Source of the DNA: JAZDEY01 sp043808325 [NCBI: Candidatus Eiseniibacteriota bacterium]
GTDB lineage: Bacteria > Arandabacterota > Arandabacteria > Arandabacterales
NCBI GenBank assembly: GCA_043808325.1
Contig: JAZDEY010000051.1
Coordinates: 1-14,889, forward strand
Length of the DNA: 14,889 nt
Reading direction: 5' to 3'
The notes below the pieces were generated by a model. The model was not told where the DNA came from. It was given only the letters and a program-made list of their open reading frames with translations, and searched no databases. Made by a program: the position numbers and the translations under genes. Below, in pieces: positions 6,689 through 13,646 of the stretch. Every line of letters begins with the position of its first letter. Position 1 is the first letter of the stretch.

Positions 6689-8179
6689 TTAACGGTAACC
6701 GGCGCGCTGTTGGATCTCCCGGAATCTCTCAAGGGAGTAGCCGTCGATTCCCTGCATCTTGACCGCCTGCCACGTCTTTGCCAGAAACGGCATCTCCCTG
6801 TCCTTGTCCAAGATCAAGTTGTAATAACCGGAGGTCTTCAAGACCAGAGTTCTTTCAAGCCCTTCCACCAAAGGCGGCACCGGGAATGACATTTCTGCAA
6901 AGTCGCCCTTCTCGGTGCGGTAATAGGATTCGTCCTTCGCCATCAGCATTCCCTTTACGTCCGCGCCCTTCGCGTCAATCGCCTCAAGGGGGACGAGCTC
7001 GGTCACCTGCAGACTATCATCCCCGTAAGAGAAGCTCATTCCCAGGTCCTGGATGTTCCAGAAGAATGGCGCATATCTAAGCTTCACTTCAACCATTCCG
7101 GCACTGTCATCGGGCAGGTCCAGCTGAAGCGCTTGCGTCTTGGGGACGTAGGTGCCCGCGGTCTTAAGGTATCCGGCATTCATCCAATCATCATTGTTCT
7201 TGACGAGCACATCGATGTAACAGCCGCTCTTTTCCATAAACCGTGCTATCTTGGCTCGGCCGTCAGGATCGGTCTCCAGTCGCTCGAATCTTTCAGCGGC
7301 ACTCTTGCCGAATTTCGACAGGAAATCAGCCATGATGTACATACTCCAGAACGTGCTGCTTCCTTTTAAGACAAGGACTCCGTGCCGGCTCCCTTCGGGC
7401 TTCTTGAACTTCAACTGGATCTCGTCACGCGGGTGATTCTTGTCGTACTCCTGTTTGCGTATGTCTCCGTCCCAGAAAAGCTCTCCCTTCGCGTTGAATT
7501 CCTTTAAGAGATCGATTCCGGTATCCGTCATCGCATAGTCGGGGCGATTGATCTTGGAGATCGCAAGCAAATTGCCATGGATATCGGGTATTACCTCCGC
7601 CGGTGTCGGGTGGTCGACCGCAAGCAGCTTGATCTCATCCGTGAAGTCAATCTCGTCCAGATTGGTTTCGAGTCTTATCCTGTATGTCCCCCCGGGAAGA
7701 GCTCGCAGATGCCGCAGCACGTTATGATCAGTGTATTCAGTCGTCTTTGTTATGGCGCCGCCATTGGGCTCGGCTTCAAGCACCCAATGCTCTCCGTCAA
7801 AGGAGGAAATCTGTGGGCAGGAGGTGGCTATCACCACTGTAGCCAATAGGAGCACGGTCCCGAGTGTCGCGGCTCCGACAATCGCCAATACCTTTACACC
7901 CGTGGACATCTCCTTCCTTGTCAGCTCAACGTAGGAAATCTCATCAGTCGGTATCTTGGTGACCTTGCCCTGGTCGTCCTTGCCTACGAAGTTCCGGTCG
8001 ATGACCATGCCATTCACGAAGGTCTGGGTTTTTCCGTCTTTGGTATGCACCACTATTGAATCATAATCGGTTAGAGTAGGGGGCACCCCTTTGTACTCAT
8101 GCGTCTTCATCGAGTAGCAGGACATCAAGTTGGCAACTAGACACAGAACCAGCAACACGGATATTGATCTTCGCGTCAT
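6689..8179 (-). CDS. Large lipoprotein with internal membrane helix and CPxxxxFDG domain
   Basis: The 496-residue protein begins with a basic n-region, a leucine-rich core and a lipobox LMSC with the lipidated cysteine at C21. The next residue is Tyr rather than Asp, which in Gram-negative sorting rules favours the outer membrane. Residues 30-90 form a small beta domain (DYDSIVVHTKDGK, TFVNGMVI). A hydrophobic stretch at about 94-119 could span a membrane. It is followed at 121-143 by CPxxxxFDGExWxLxAEPxGGAI and a long beta-rich region. I recall that motif from uncharacterised exported proteins of environmental bacteria and know no function for it. The gene overlaps the chimeric small lipoprotein by ATGA and is followed by radical SAM D after 2 nt. 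It could be a structural partner, a carrier or a substrate of the cluster. Confidence 0.8.
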   Translation of the reverse strand: MTRRSISVLLVLCLVANLMSCYSMKTHEYKGVPPTLTDYDSIVVHTKDGKTQTFVNGMVIDRNFVGKDDQGKVTKIPTDEISYVELTRKEMSTGVKVLAIVGAATLGTVLLLATVVIATSCPQISSFDGEHWVLEAEPNGGAITKTTEYTDHNVLRHLRALPGGTYRIRLETNLDEIDFTDEIKLLAVDHPTPAEVIPDIHGNLLAISKINRPDYAMTDTGIDLLKEFNAKGELFWDGDIRKQEYDKNHPRDEIQLKFKKPEGSRHGVLVLKGSSTFWSMYIMADFLSKFGKSAAERFERLETDPDGRAKIARFMEKSGCYIDVLVKNNDDWMNAGYLKTAGTYVPKTQALQLDLPDDSAGMVEVKLRYAPFFWNIQDLGMSFSYGDDSLQVTELVPLEAIDAKGADVKGMLMAKDESYYRTEKGDFAEMSFPVPPLVEGLERTLVLKTSGYYNLILDKDREMPFLAKTWQAVKMQGIDGYSLERFREIQQRAGYR

Positions 8180-8573
8180 TCTACAACCCCCGGCGAATTT
8201 CCTGCCTCTGCTCTGTCTTTCCTCCCCAACATGGGGTTCTCAATAAATCTATCAATCTCGCCCCTCAAGTCTCGAACACACGGCAACATGCCGATGACAA
8301 TGCCATTTACGAAAGTATAGGACTCCCCGTCTTTAGTGTGGACTACCACTGAATCGTACTGGGGCAGACGAGATGGCACCTGATCATATCTGTACATCTT
8401 CAGGGAGGAGCACGACATAAGGGTCGGAATCAGACATAGAACCAGGAGCCGGGATATTGATTCTCTCGTCATTCTATCACCTCCAGCAGATTCGTTACTT
8501 CTGCTCTATCCTTCCTTCCCAGCACGGGATTCTCGATAAACCCCTGAAGCTCACCCCTCAAGTCCCGAATGCA
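7999..8573 (-). repeat. Two tandem copies of a 293-nt unit across a gene junction
   Basis: Aligning 7999-8280 with 8292-8573 gives a constant offset of 293 nt, with no gap visible at either end of the match. Both copies begin with CGATGAC and contain CCCCTCAAGT near the other end (8261 and 8554). On the coding strand each copy holds the last codons of a radical SAM gene, an ATGA overlap and the first 60 or so codons of a lipoprotein gene. The copies differ at many positions, so the duplication is old. Confidence 0.85.
8176..8472 (-). CDS. 98-aa chimeric lipoprotein born from a tandem duplication
   Basis: Residues 1-62 copy the start of the large lipoprotein downstream (39 of 62 positions identical by eye), including the signal peptide and lipobox LMSC with C21. 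Residues 65-98 copy the last 34 residues of radical SAM E upstream (23 of 34 identical), starting at CVRDLRGE. The fusion point is near residues 62-64. A strong Shine-Dalgarno sequence GGAGGTGA (8477-8484) precedes the ATG at 8472 with 7-nt spacing, and both ends overlap the neighbours as ATGA. The open frame and intact lipobox despite clear divergence suggest that it is translated and exported. A function beyond that cannot be read. It could also be a non-functional by-product kept open by chance. Confidence 0.65.
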   Translation of the reverse strand: MTRESISRLLVLCLIPTLMSCSSLKMYRYDQVPSRLPQYDSVVVHTKDGESYTFVNGIVIGMLPCVRDLRGEIDRFIENPMLGRKDRAEAGNSPGVVE

Positions 8574-9821
8574 CAGACACCTCTTGCCGCGATCCCCTCT
8601 ATAACGGCCGAAGAATTCCCCCTTAAGAATCTCTCTTAGCCTCGAGTTGGATCTGTTGTCGTATATATTCGAGTCGTCCGAAGCAAATGGGAAGAGAACG
8701 CAGGGGGCCACCTTGCCCGAGACCGCATCGATAAAACAGCTGGTTCCCTTCTTGGCTCGGCATCCGTACCTCTTCTCTTCCAGCGTGAGGAGGTCAACGA
8801 GGTAGACTGGAGATGTTTTGCTCAGGTGCTGCAATCTACTCAGGTACTCGTTTCGCTCACCTGACTCCTGCGTGAAGTCCTTCCTCCCTGAATGCAATAT
8901 CGTACAGGACTGATTGTAGCTCCCGAACAAAGCCCCCACCTGTGCCATCTTCTCGACGAATTCGCGAGAGGTCAGGTCCCGGTAGTTATCGAAATCGACA
9001 ACCGCTGAGAAAGCACGGGGAACCCCGTACTTCGTGAGCAAGCGAAATAACCCGATCACTGCCTCGAACGCGCCTTTCCCTCTCCTTCGTTCATGGGTTT
9101 CCTTAAGCCCATCGACACTTACGAAGACGAGTAGGTTATTGAGGTCGCCCGCATGGCTTATGAGATCTTCGGTCGCCGTCGTGCCATTGGTATAGAGGAG
9201 GAAGTCAATGCCAGGGTGTCTTCCCATACACCTCAAAAGCTCTTTGCCATAGGCTAGGTCGAGCAAGGGTTCTCCGGCGCCCATCACCGAGATGTAGGCG
9301 CCCCCCAGGTTCTCGGCCTGCTCGAAAATATAGTCGAGCTTCTCAATATCGGCGCAGGCCGGTGATTGAAAGCGCTTCATCACGCATGAAGGACAGTCAA
9401 GGTTGCATCTCCCGCCTATCGATAGAGCGATGGCGCTGAGATATGAGAAATCGCTGCCGTTCCTGTCTTTCACGGAGTCACGGTACCTTCGCAGTGACTT
9501 CATGGCACAGTCGTACATGAGTTTGCGGACCAAGGTCCTTTTCTTCTTAGGATCGAGGGAGTTGAAATACGCTACGATCTGGCCTTTCCGGGGGTCGATC
9601 GGCAGCCGCATTTCAGGTTTGAGATGAAGTCCGACGCGGATGCATTGGTCAACCAGAGCCCTGACAAGCCGAGACCCCACGAGATCGACGCCGGGCCCCC
9701 ATACCGGCGAAGTTGCCTTAAGCAAGTCGTGAATGCGGCTGTCATCATTCTCCCTTATCTTAAATCCCCACGCAGCAACATGCTCGATCATTCTTGCCAC
9801 GCCGTCGCTTCTATCTGACAC
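8469..9821 (-). CDS. Radical SAM protein E with 130-residue N-terminal extension
   Basis: In this 450-residue protein the signature C139-x3-C143-x2-C146 (RCNLDCPSC) comes unusually late. The first 130 residues are a mostly helical, charged region without cysteine clusters, of no family I recognise. GAGEP at 181-185 replaces the common GGEP, and VFVSVDG lies near 232-238. The tail has C354, C362, a Gx4C (G369, C374) and C415/C417 (RCLCIRD), fitting a SPASM-like domain. The GTG at 9821 is chosen because GGAGAG precedes it with about 7-nt spacing. It overlaps the GT2 gene by 11 nt. Its last 34 codons were duplicated into the following small lipoprotein gene. The substrate is unknown. Confidence 0.85.
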   Translation of the reverse strand: MSDRSDGVARMIEHVAAWGFKIRENDDSRIHDLLKATSPVWGPGVDLVGSRLVRALVDQCIRVGLHLKPEMRLPIDPRKGQIVAYFNSLDPKKKRTLVRKLMYDCAMKSLRRYRDSVKDRNGSDFSYLSAIALSIGGRCNLDCPSCVMKRFQSPACADIEKLDYIFEQAENLGGAYISVMGAGEPLLDLAYGKELLRCMGRHPGIDFLLYTNGTTATEDLISHAGDLNNLLVFVSVDGLKETHERRRGKGAFEAVIGLFRLLTKYGVPRAFSAVVDFDNYRDLTSREFVEKMAQVGALFGSYNQSCTILHSGRKDFTQESGERNEYLSRLQHLSKTSPVYLVDLLTLEEKRYGCRAKKGTSCFIDAVSGKVAPCVLFPFASDDSNIYDNRSNSRLREILKGEFFGRYRGDRGKRCLCIRDLRGELQGFIENPVLGRKDRAEVTNLLEVIE

Positions 9822-10536
9822 TCTTGTACTCTCCGTATGACTTGTGCCTGAAAAGGATGCTCAACCAGCGCAGGGAGGATCGATACGCATAGACAAGATA
9901 TCCCTCGTCTCTATATCTCCGGGGCGACTCCAAGAGCTTTGCGCTGCTGAAGTAATGCAGCTTCCGAATTCGGGAGAGCCGCAGGGAGTAATCCACATCC
10001 TGTGTGAGCCTCAGGTTTTCGTCGAAGCCCCCCATCGCGTCGAAGACATCCCTCCTAGCCATTTGGAATCCAGGAGTTGAGATGCCCCACCCCATCCTCG
10101 ACACCACTCTCATTACGGCATTCCAAAACCCGTGTGCCAGCCGGTCCCCAAGTGTGCTCTCTTCGGGATAGACCTGGTAATCCATCATGCCGCCGGCTAT
10201 CCTGGGATCGGAGCCGAATGCCTCATAGACCTCGATCAAGAACCCCATCTTGTTATCGATTATCATGTCGGCGTCCAGGAATATCAATATCTCTTTCGTC
10301 GCTTCCTTCACCCCTCGGTTGAGTGTCGCCGATCTTCCCTTTTTCCCGTCCTTGCTCTCAACCACCTTGTCTGCAAGCAGGCCGGCGATCCCGACCGTTC
10401 TATCATCACTCGCATCATCCGATACGATTAGCTCCAGATTGAATCTCTCCCTGTAGGGAATGAATTGCGTGAGCGTCCTTGCGATCACCCTCTCTTCATT
10501 GAAGGTAGGGATTACGATGGCGATGCCCGGCTTCAC
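9811..10536 (-). CDS. Family 2 glycosyltransferase
   Basis: Counting from the GTG at 10536, the 241-residue protein shows the GT-A fold markers of GT2 enzymes. These are IVIPTFNEE at 7-15, SDDASDD at 39-45, the DxD-type metal site LDADM at 87-91, a STPGFQMARRDVF acceptor-loop region at 153-165 and TQDVDYSLRL at 178-187, which corresponds to the catalytic ED segment. There is no multi-pass membrane tail, so it is a cytoplasmic or peripheral enzyme that adds one sugar from a nucleotide donor. The GTG overlaps the stop of radical SAM F as GTGA and starts just before the first strand. ATG 10578, with AGGG seven nt upstream, is a reasonable alternative adding 14 residues. With the epimerase and GT28-like gene it points to glycoconjugate assembly. 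Confidence 0.88.
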   Translation of the reverse strand: MKPGIAIVIPTFNEERVIARTLTQFIPYRERFNLELIVSDDASDDRTVGIAGLLADKVVESKDGKKGRSATLNRGVKEATKEILIFLDADMIIDNKMGFLIEVYEAFGSDPRIAGGMMDYQVYPEESTLGDRLAHGFWNAVMRVVSRMGWGISTPGFQMARRDVFDAMGGFDENLRLTQDVDYSLRLSRIRKLHYFSSAKLLESPRRYRDEGYLVYAYRSSLRWLSILFRHKSYGEYKSVR

Positions 10537-11510
10537 GCAAGCACCATCGCAGGCATGACGAAGCATGTGTTGGCGCATGTACAGGCCCTTTTCCTTGACG
10601 AATACCGCTTTCTCAGGCCGCCGAGGCCTTCCCACACCGCGGGAAAGGGACGTTCCCTCAGATCGGCTATTCTCACGCGTTGGTAGTTACACGGTAAGAG
10701 GTGCCCTTCGGGTGAGACCACGAAATTGGATGTTAGAGCAAGACAGGGGGAGACAAAGCTGCCTTCCGCAATTTGTGGGAAAAGCCTAAGGAATCTCCTT
10801 TGGATCCACCCTAGCTTGGCGTTCCTGAATTGCATCCTGTCAATCATGCTGTACCAGAGTGCCCGATCGATCTCGAATCGCGAGTCATAGGTGAGTTGAA
10901 AGACAGCGTCGACCCCAAGGTTGTAGAATTTCGCGTTGTCATCCAGCAGGTTCGGCCAATTGCCTGCGTGCACCACAATCTGTGCGTTCAGCATCAAGCC
11001 AGGCGACAGATCCCTTAAGGCCCTTATCGTGTCCGCCAAATCCTTCGGTCCGGCATTTGCCGCCCGACCCATGCCCCTGTAGGCGTTTTCGTGCATGCCG
11101 TCGATGGACACAGTGATCTGGTCGAATTCGGAGATCTCCGCGATGTTCGAGCGATCAATGAGCAGGCCGTTGGTGGTTAGTGAAGCAAGAAGGCCGAGAC
11201 GCTTTGCGTATTCCCGAACTTCGAACACGTCGTTTCTCAGGAGTGGCTCTCCCCCGGATATCACAAGGCAGAAAAGACCCGCCCGAGCAGCTTCCCCCAC
11301 GATCCGCTTGATCTCAGTGGTCTTCAGGGTTCCGGTTCGCTTGTCCTTTATTCCCCGCAGGTAACAGAGGGAGCAATCCAAGTTGCAGTCATGTGTGGCT
11401 TCCCAGATCATGAACAGGGGCGCGGGAGATCGCCGAAACCCTGACATCAGTGACATCTTGATTGAAATGGCCGATTGCAGGCTTCTCAGCGCGAGCACCC
11501 TATTCAACAT
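10533..11510 (-). CDS. Radical SAM/SPASM-like protein F
   Basis: The 325-residue protein has C42-x3-C46-x2-C49 (DCNLDCSLC), GGEP at 86-89, TTNG at 112-115 and VSIDG at 134-138. Its tail shows C256, Gx4C (G269, C274) and C310-x-C312-x3-C316 (CTCANTC), the clearest SPASM-type cysteine pattern of the six. The WEATHDCNLDCSLCYLRG entry is common to SPASM peptide-modifying enzymes, though the family is functionally broad. ATG 11510 overlaps the epimerase stop by 7 nt and has GGAG 11 nt upstream. A GTG at 11552 would add 14 residues. It is the first radical SAM gene of the polycistron. No substrate can be assigned from sequence. Confidence 0.86.
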   Translation of the reverse strand: MLNRVLALRSLQSAISIKMSLMSGFRRSPAPLFMIWEATHDCNLDCSLCYLRGIKDKRTGTLKTTEIKRIVGEAARAGLFCLVISGGEPLLRNDVFEVREYAKRLGLLASLTTNGLLIDRSNIAEISEFDQITVSIDGMHENAYRGMGRAANAGPKDLADTIRALRDLSPGLMLNAQIVVHAGNWPNLLDDNAKFYNLGVDAVFQLTYDSRFEIDRALWYSMIDRMQFRNAKLGWIQRRFLRLFPQIAEGSFVSPCLALTSNFVVSPEGHLLPCNYQRVRIADLRERPFPAVWEGLGGLRKRYSSRKRACTCANTCFVMPAMVLA

Positions 11511-12514
11511 CCCAGTGATTGCTCCGGCAGGGGAACAGCCCGCGTGCTCCACTCAGGCGTCATGGCCGCACTCTCTTTCACCCACTTGACCTGTTCAAGA
11601 ATTCCTTCCCTTAGCGTGTACTGCGGTCGGTATCCCAGGAGCGAGTCCGCTTTTGAGATGTCAGCCAATGTGTTTGTGGCATCGAACGCGGAACGGTCCC
11701 TGACCCTTGGCCGAGCTCGTCTGTGCATCAGCGATTCAATGACGGTTATCGCGTCGGCGAGGGCCGTCATCGTGCCGCTCGCCACGTTCAGAATCTCACC
11801 AGCAGGGGCATGGATCGCTCTGACCGTCGCATCAACGACGTCGGAGATGAAACAGAAGTCCCGCGCCTGGCGGCCATCGCCGAATATGTCGATCGGCCGG
11901 TCACTCAGCAGAGCCCGGATGAATCTGGAGAAGGCCATGTCCGGCCGCTGACGCGGTCCATAGGCCGTGAAGTACCGGAGGATCACGATTGGGGTACCGA
12001 ATCGCTCCCAGTAGGCTTGGCAGACCCGCTCGCCGGACAACTTGGTCATGCCGTAAACTGAAAGGGGCTTGGGCGAGTCGGTCTCCCGCATCGGCAGGGT
12101 CTGCACATCTCCATATACAGAAGACGATGAGGCATAAATGAACTTTGTGATACGCTGCCCCCTGGCCCACTCCAGGAGTCTTTCAGTCCCCTGCACGTTG
12201 TTGACCACATTTTGATCGCATTCTCTTCCCGATGTGCACCGCACCCCGGGCGAGGCCGCCAGATGGAACACGGTCGCCGGACCAGAAAGCAAACGACTGA
12301 TCTCATTGAGATCATCACGGGCTATGTTCGCCTCATGCAGGACAAAATTGCGCTGGGCCCTCAGCCACTCGACATTGATCTCTTTCATCCATCGGGGATA
12401 GTAATCCGTAAAGCAGTCAATCCCGATTACGCTGAACCGGCTTCGGACAAGCCTTTCGGCCAGATGCGAACCGATGAACCCGGCGACTCCAGTCACAACC
12501 GCACGAGGCTCCAC
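11504..12514 (-). CDS. NAD-dependent sugar-nucleotide epimerase/dehydratase (extended SDR)
   Basis: This 336-residue extended short-chain dehydrogenase has the NAD-binding TGVAGFIGSH at 8-17, the catalytic serine region SSSSVYG at 129-135, the YxxxK pair Y154/K158 (YGMTK), YGPRQRPDMA at 185-194 and FGDGRQARDFCFISDVVDA at 211-229. These fit the UDP-glucose/UDP-glucuronate 4-epimerase branch, but the exact substrate cannot be fixed from the motifs. It would supply a nucleotide sugar to the two glycosyltransferases downstream. The start is GTG at 12514 with GGGAGG three nt upstream. It is the first gene of the tightly packed 11-gene block and has a candidate promoter about 80 nt before its start. 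Confidence 0.88.
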   Translation of the reverse strand: MEPRAVVTGVAGFIGSHLAERLVRSRFSVIGIDCFTDYYPRWMKEINVEWLRAQRNFVLHEANIARDDLNEISRLLSGPATVFHLAASPGVRCTSGRECDQNVVNNVQGTERLLEWARGQRITKFIYASSSSVYGDVQTLPMRETDSPKPLSVYGMTKLSGERVCQAYWERFGTPIVILRYFTAYGPRQRPDMAFSRFIRALLSDRPIDIFGDGRQARDFCFISDVVDATVRAIHAPAGEILNVASGTMTALADAITVIESLMHRRARPRVRDRSAFDATNTLADISKADSLLGYRPQYTLREGILEQVKWVKESAAMTPEWSTRAVPLPEQSLGC

Positions 12515-12595
12515 GTTCCTCCCGACGCAAGGTGCTCTGAGGTCTATCCTTCAATCCAGGGCAGCGCGTTCACCTACATGACCGATGCCTTGGGC

Positions 12596-12624
12596 ATGTT
12601 AGGACGAACCGGGTGTGATTTCAA
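12596..12624 (-). promoter_or_regulatory. Candidate promoter of the 11-gene block
   Basis: On the minus strand TTGAAA (12619-12624) is followed after exactly 17 nt by TAACAT (12596-12601). The matches to the sigma70 hexamers are 5/6 and 4/6. It lies in the 167-nt gap between the methyltransferase stop and the epimerase start, the only sizeable gap in the leftward block. No operator-like palindrome or clear terminator was seen in the gap. Confidence 0.4.
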
Positions 12625-12681
12625 GGTGAGATTACGGTCAGGAGTGCGTCCGTCGGGCATTGCGCCGGTAGGCACCCTCTG

Positions 12682-13335
12682 CTACAGTTTCATCAGCACG
12701 ACGGTTGAATCGACGTGGCCAATCTGCTTGAATCTGCCGCTGGACAGAGCATCGGCAGTAGCCATTCTGGGGCCGGGGTTCGGATTCCTGGCATCGTGTA
12801 ATACTATGAGGCCGCCTCTGGCAACGAAGGGTTCCCAACACCGGAAGTCCCTGCTGACTTCCTCATACTTGTGATCACCGTCTATGAAAAGGAGACTGAC
12901 CTTCTTGTCCCAGTCGCTCGATGCCATAGCGGACGCAAGGTACACGGGGTTCACCAGGTCAGAGACGCCGCAACGGGTTGCGTTCTCCAGCAACTTGGCT
13001 CCATCCCTAGGACCGAAGCTCCTTCTGAGCACTCTCTTGATCGGCTGATGCGGGTCGACGGCGTAAACAGGGACGCCGGCGTTCAGTTTGGAAGCGAGCG
13101 CCAAGGCTATAGCGGAACGACCGCGGTAGCTTCCAATCTCCACGATGCATCCCGATCGGACTTGGGATGCAAGTCCAAACAGGAGTTCACACTCGGCAGG
13201 GCTTGTCATGCCCTCAATTGAGAGTATTGCCGACAGGTGCTTGGTTGTCGAGGGAGACCAGATAGCCGCGATCTCCGAGCACTTCTCTCTGAGCTTCGAC
13301 AAGATATGGCCTATATGACTGTTCGGGTTTTTCAC
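12682..13335 (-). CDS. Class I SAM-dependent methyltransferase (Methyltransf_24-like)
   Basis: The 217-residue protein has motif I as VEIGSYRGRS at 65-74, an acidic residue D94 at the end of the second strand (YAVDPH), IDGDHKYEEVSRDF at 151-164 and GGLIVLHD at 174-181. The IDGDH...GG(x)IxxHD pattern is that of Methyltransf_24 and cephalosporin-hydroxylase-like enzymes, which often methylate sugars or small hydroxylated products. Sugar methylation would fit its neighbours but is inference. GTG at 13335 is preceded by AGG with 5-nt spacing. It runs in the same direction as the large block, with a 167-nt gap in between, so it may be co-transcribed or separately expressed. Confidence 0.82.
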   Translation of the reverse strand: MKNPNSHIGHILSKLREKCSEIAAIWSPSTTKHLSAILSIEGMTSPAECELLFGLASQVRSGCIVEIGSYRGRSAIALALASKLNAGVPVYAVDPHQPIKRVLRRSFGPRDGAKLLENATRCGVSDLVNPVYLASAMASSDWDKKVSLLFIDGDHKYEEVSRDFRCWEPFVARGGLIVLHDARNPNPGPRMATADALSSGRFKQIGHVDSTVVLMKL

Positions 13336-13414
13336 TCTTGCCTGCCTTGGCTTACAGCGCTCGATCGCTTCTGCACCCCTTGTTCCCGATGGTTCTTGGA
13401 GCCTCTGGAACCCT

Positions 13415-13442
13415 ATGCTACACCATTTCCCGCGAGTGTCGA
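13415..13442 (-). promoter_or_regulatory. Possible promoter of the methyltransferase gene
   Basis: The hexamers TCGACA (5/6 match to TTGACA) and TAGCAT (4/6 match to TATAAT) are spaced by 16 nt and end about 80 nt before the GTG start. The match is modest and could be chance. Confidence 0.28.
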
Positions 13443-13484
13443 AGGCGTTTCTATCACTGGCCTGGTCCCTGTTGTATGCTACCT

Positions 13485-13646
13485 ATGAGTCTGAGCGAGT
13501 ATGTACCAGGCATCCGACTGATGATCCAAAGTGCTTGCGAGGTTAGAAACTGCAGAGTAGAATCGACTCCGTGCGAGGCCGAATTCTTCGACGACGTACA
13601 GCCAATCGAACATGAGGAGACTGAGGAAGAGGAGGTATGCGTATGA
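13485..13646 (+). CDS. Possible 53-aa acidic-tailed small protein coupled to the TPR gene
   Basis: From the ATG at 13485 an open frame of 53 codons ends in TGA at 13644-13646, overlapping the preferred TPR start as ATGA. The product has four cysteines spread along its length and a strongly acidic end (HEETEEEEV). The acidic stretch is encoded by the purine-rich DNA that also forms the TPR ribosome binding site, so its character may be a by-product. There is no Shine-Dalgarno sequence before 13485. I do not recognise a family and regard this as more likely non-coding than coding. Confidence 0.2.
   Translation: MSLSEYVPGIRLMIQSACEVRNCRVESTPCEAEFFDDVQPIEHEETEEEEVCV
13631..13636 (+). promoter_or_regulatory. 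Ribosome binding site that fixes the TPR gene start
   Basis: GGAGGT lies six nt before ATG 13643. The in-frame ATG at 13637 would directly abut this site and is therefore unlikely to be used. Confidence 0.75.

Larger units (their letters stand above)
13336..13636. other. Divergent intergenic region between methyltransferase and TPR gene
   Basis: This stretch separates two genes transcribed away from each other and must hold start signals for both. Leftward, TCGACA (13437-13442) and TAGCAT (13415-13420) with a 16-nt spacer make a plausible promoter for the methyltransferase. Rightward, no convincing -35/-10 pair was found, though TATGCT (13475-13480) is a possible -10. A 53-codon frame occupies its right half. 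No long palindrome or riboswitch-like structure was recognised. Confidence 0.4.

Noticed and set aside
8176-8472. 98-aa gene as a RiPP precursor peptide for the radical SAM enzymes
   Set aside because: It has a lipoprotein signal peptide and its halves are copies of the two neighbouring genes. There is no leader/core layout or repeated core motif.
12212-12874. 220-codon plus-strand frame over the epimerase and methyltransferase ends
   Set aside because: It lies antisense to two well-supported genes and the gap between them, and its translation shows no recognisable motif.
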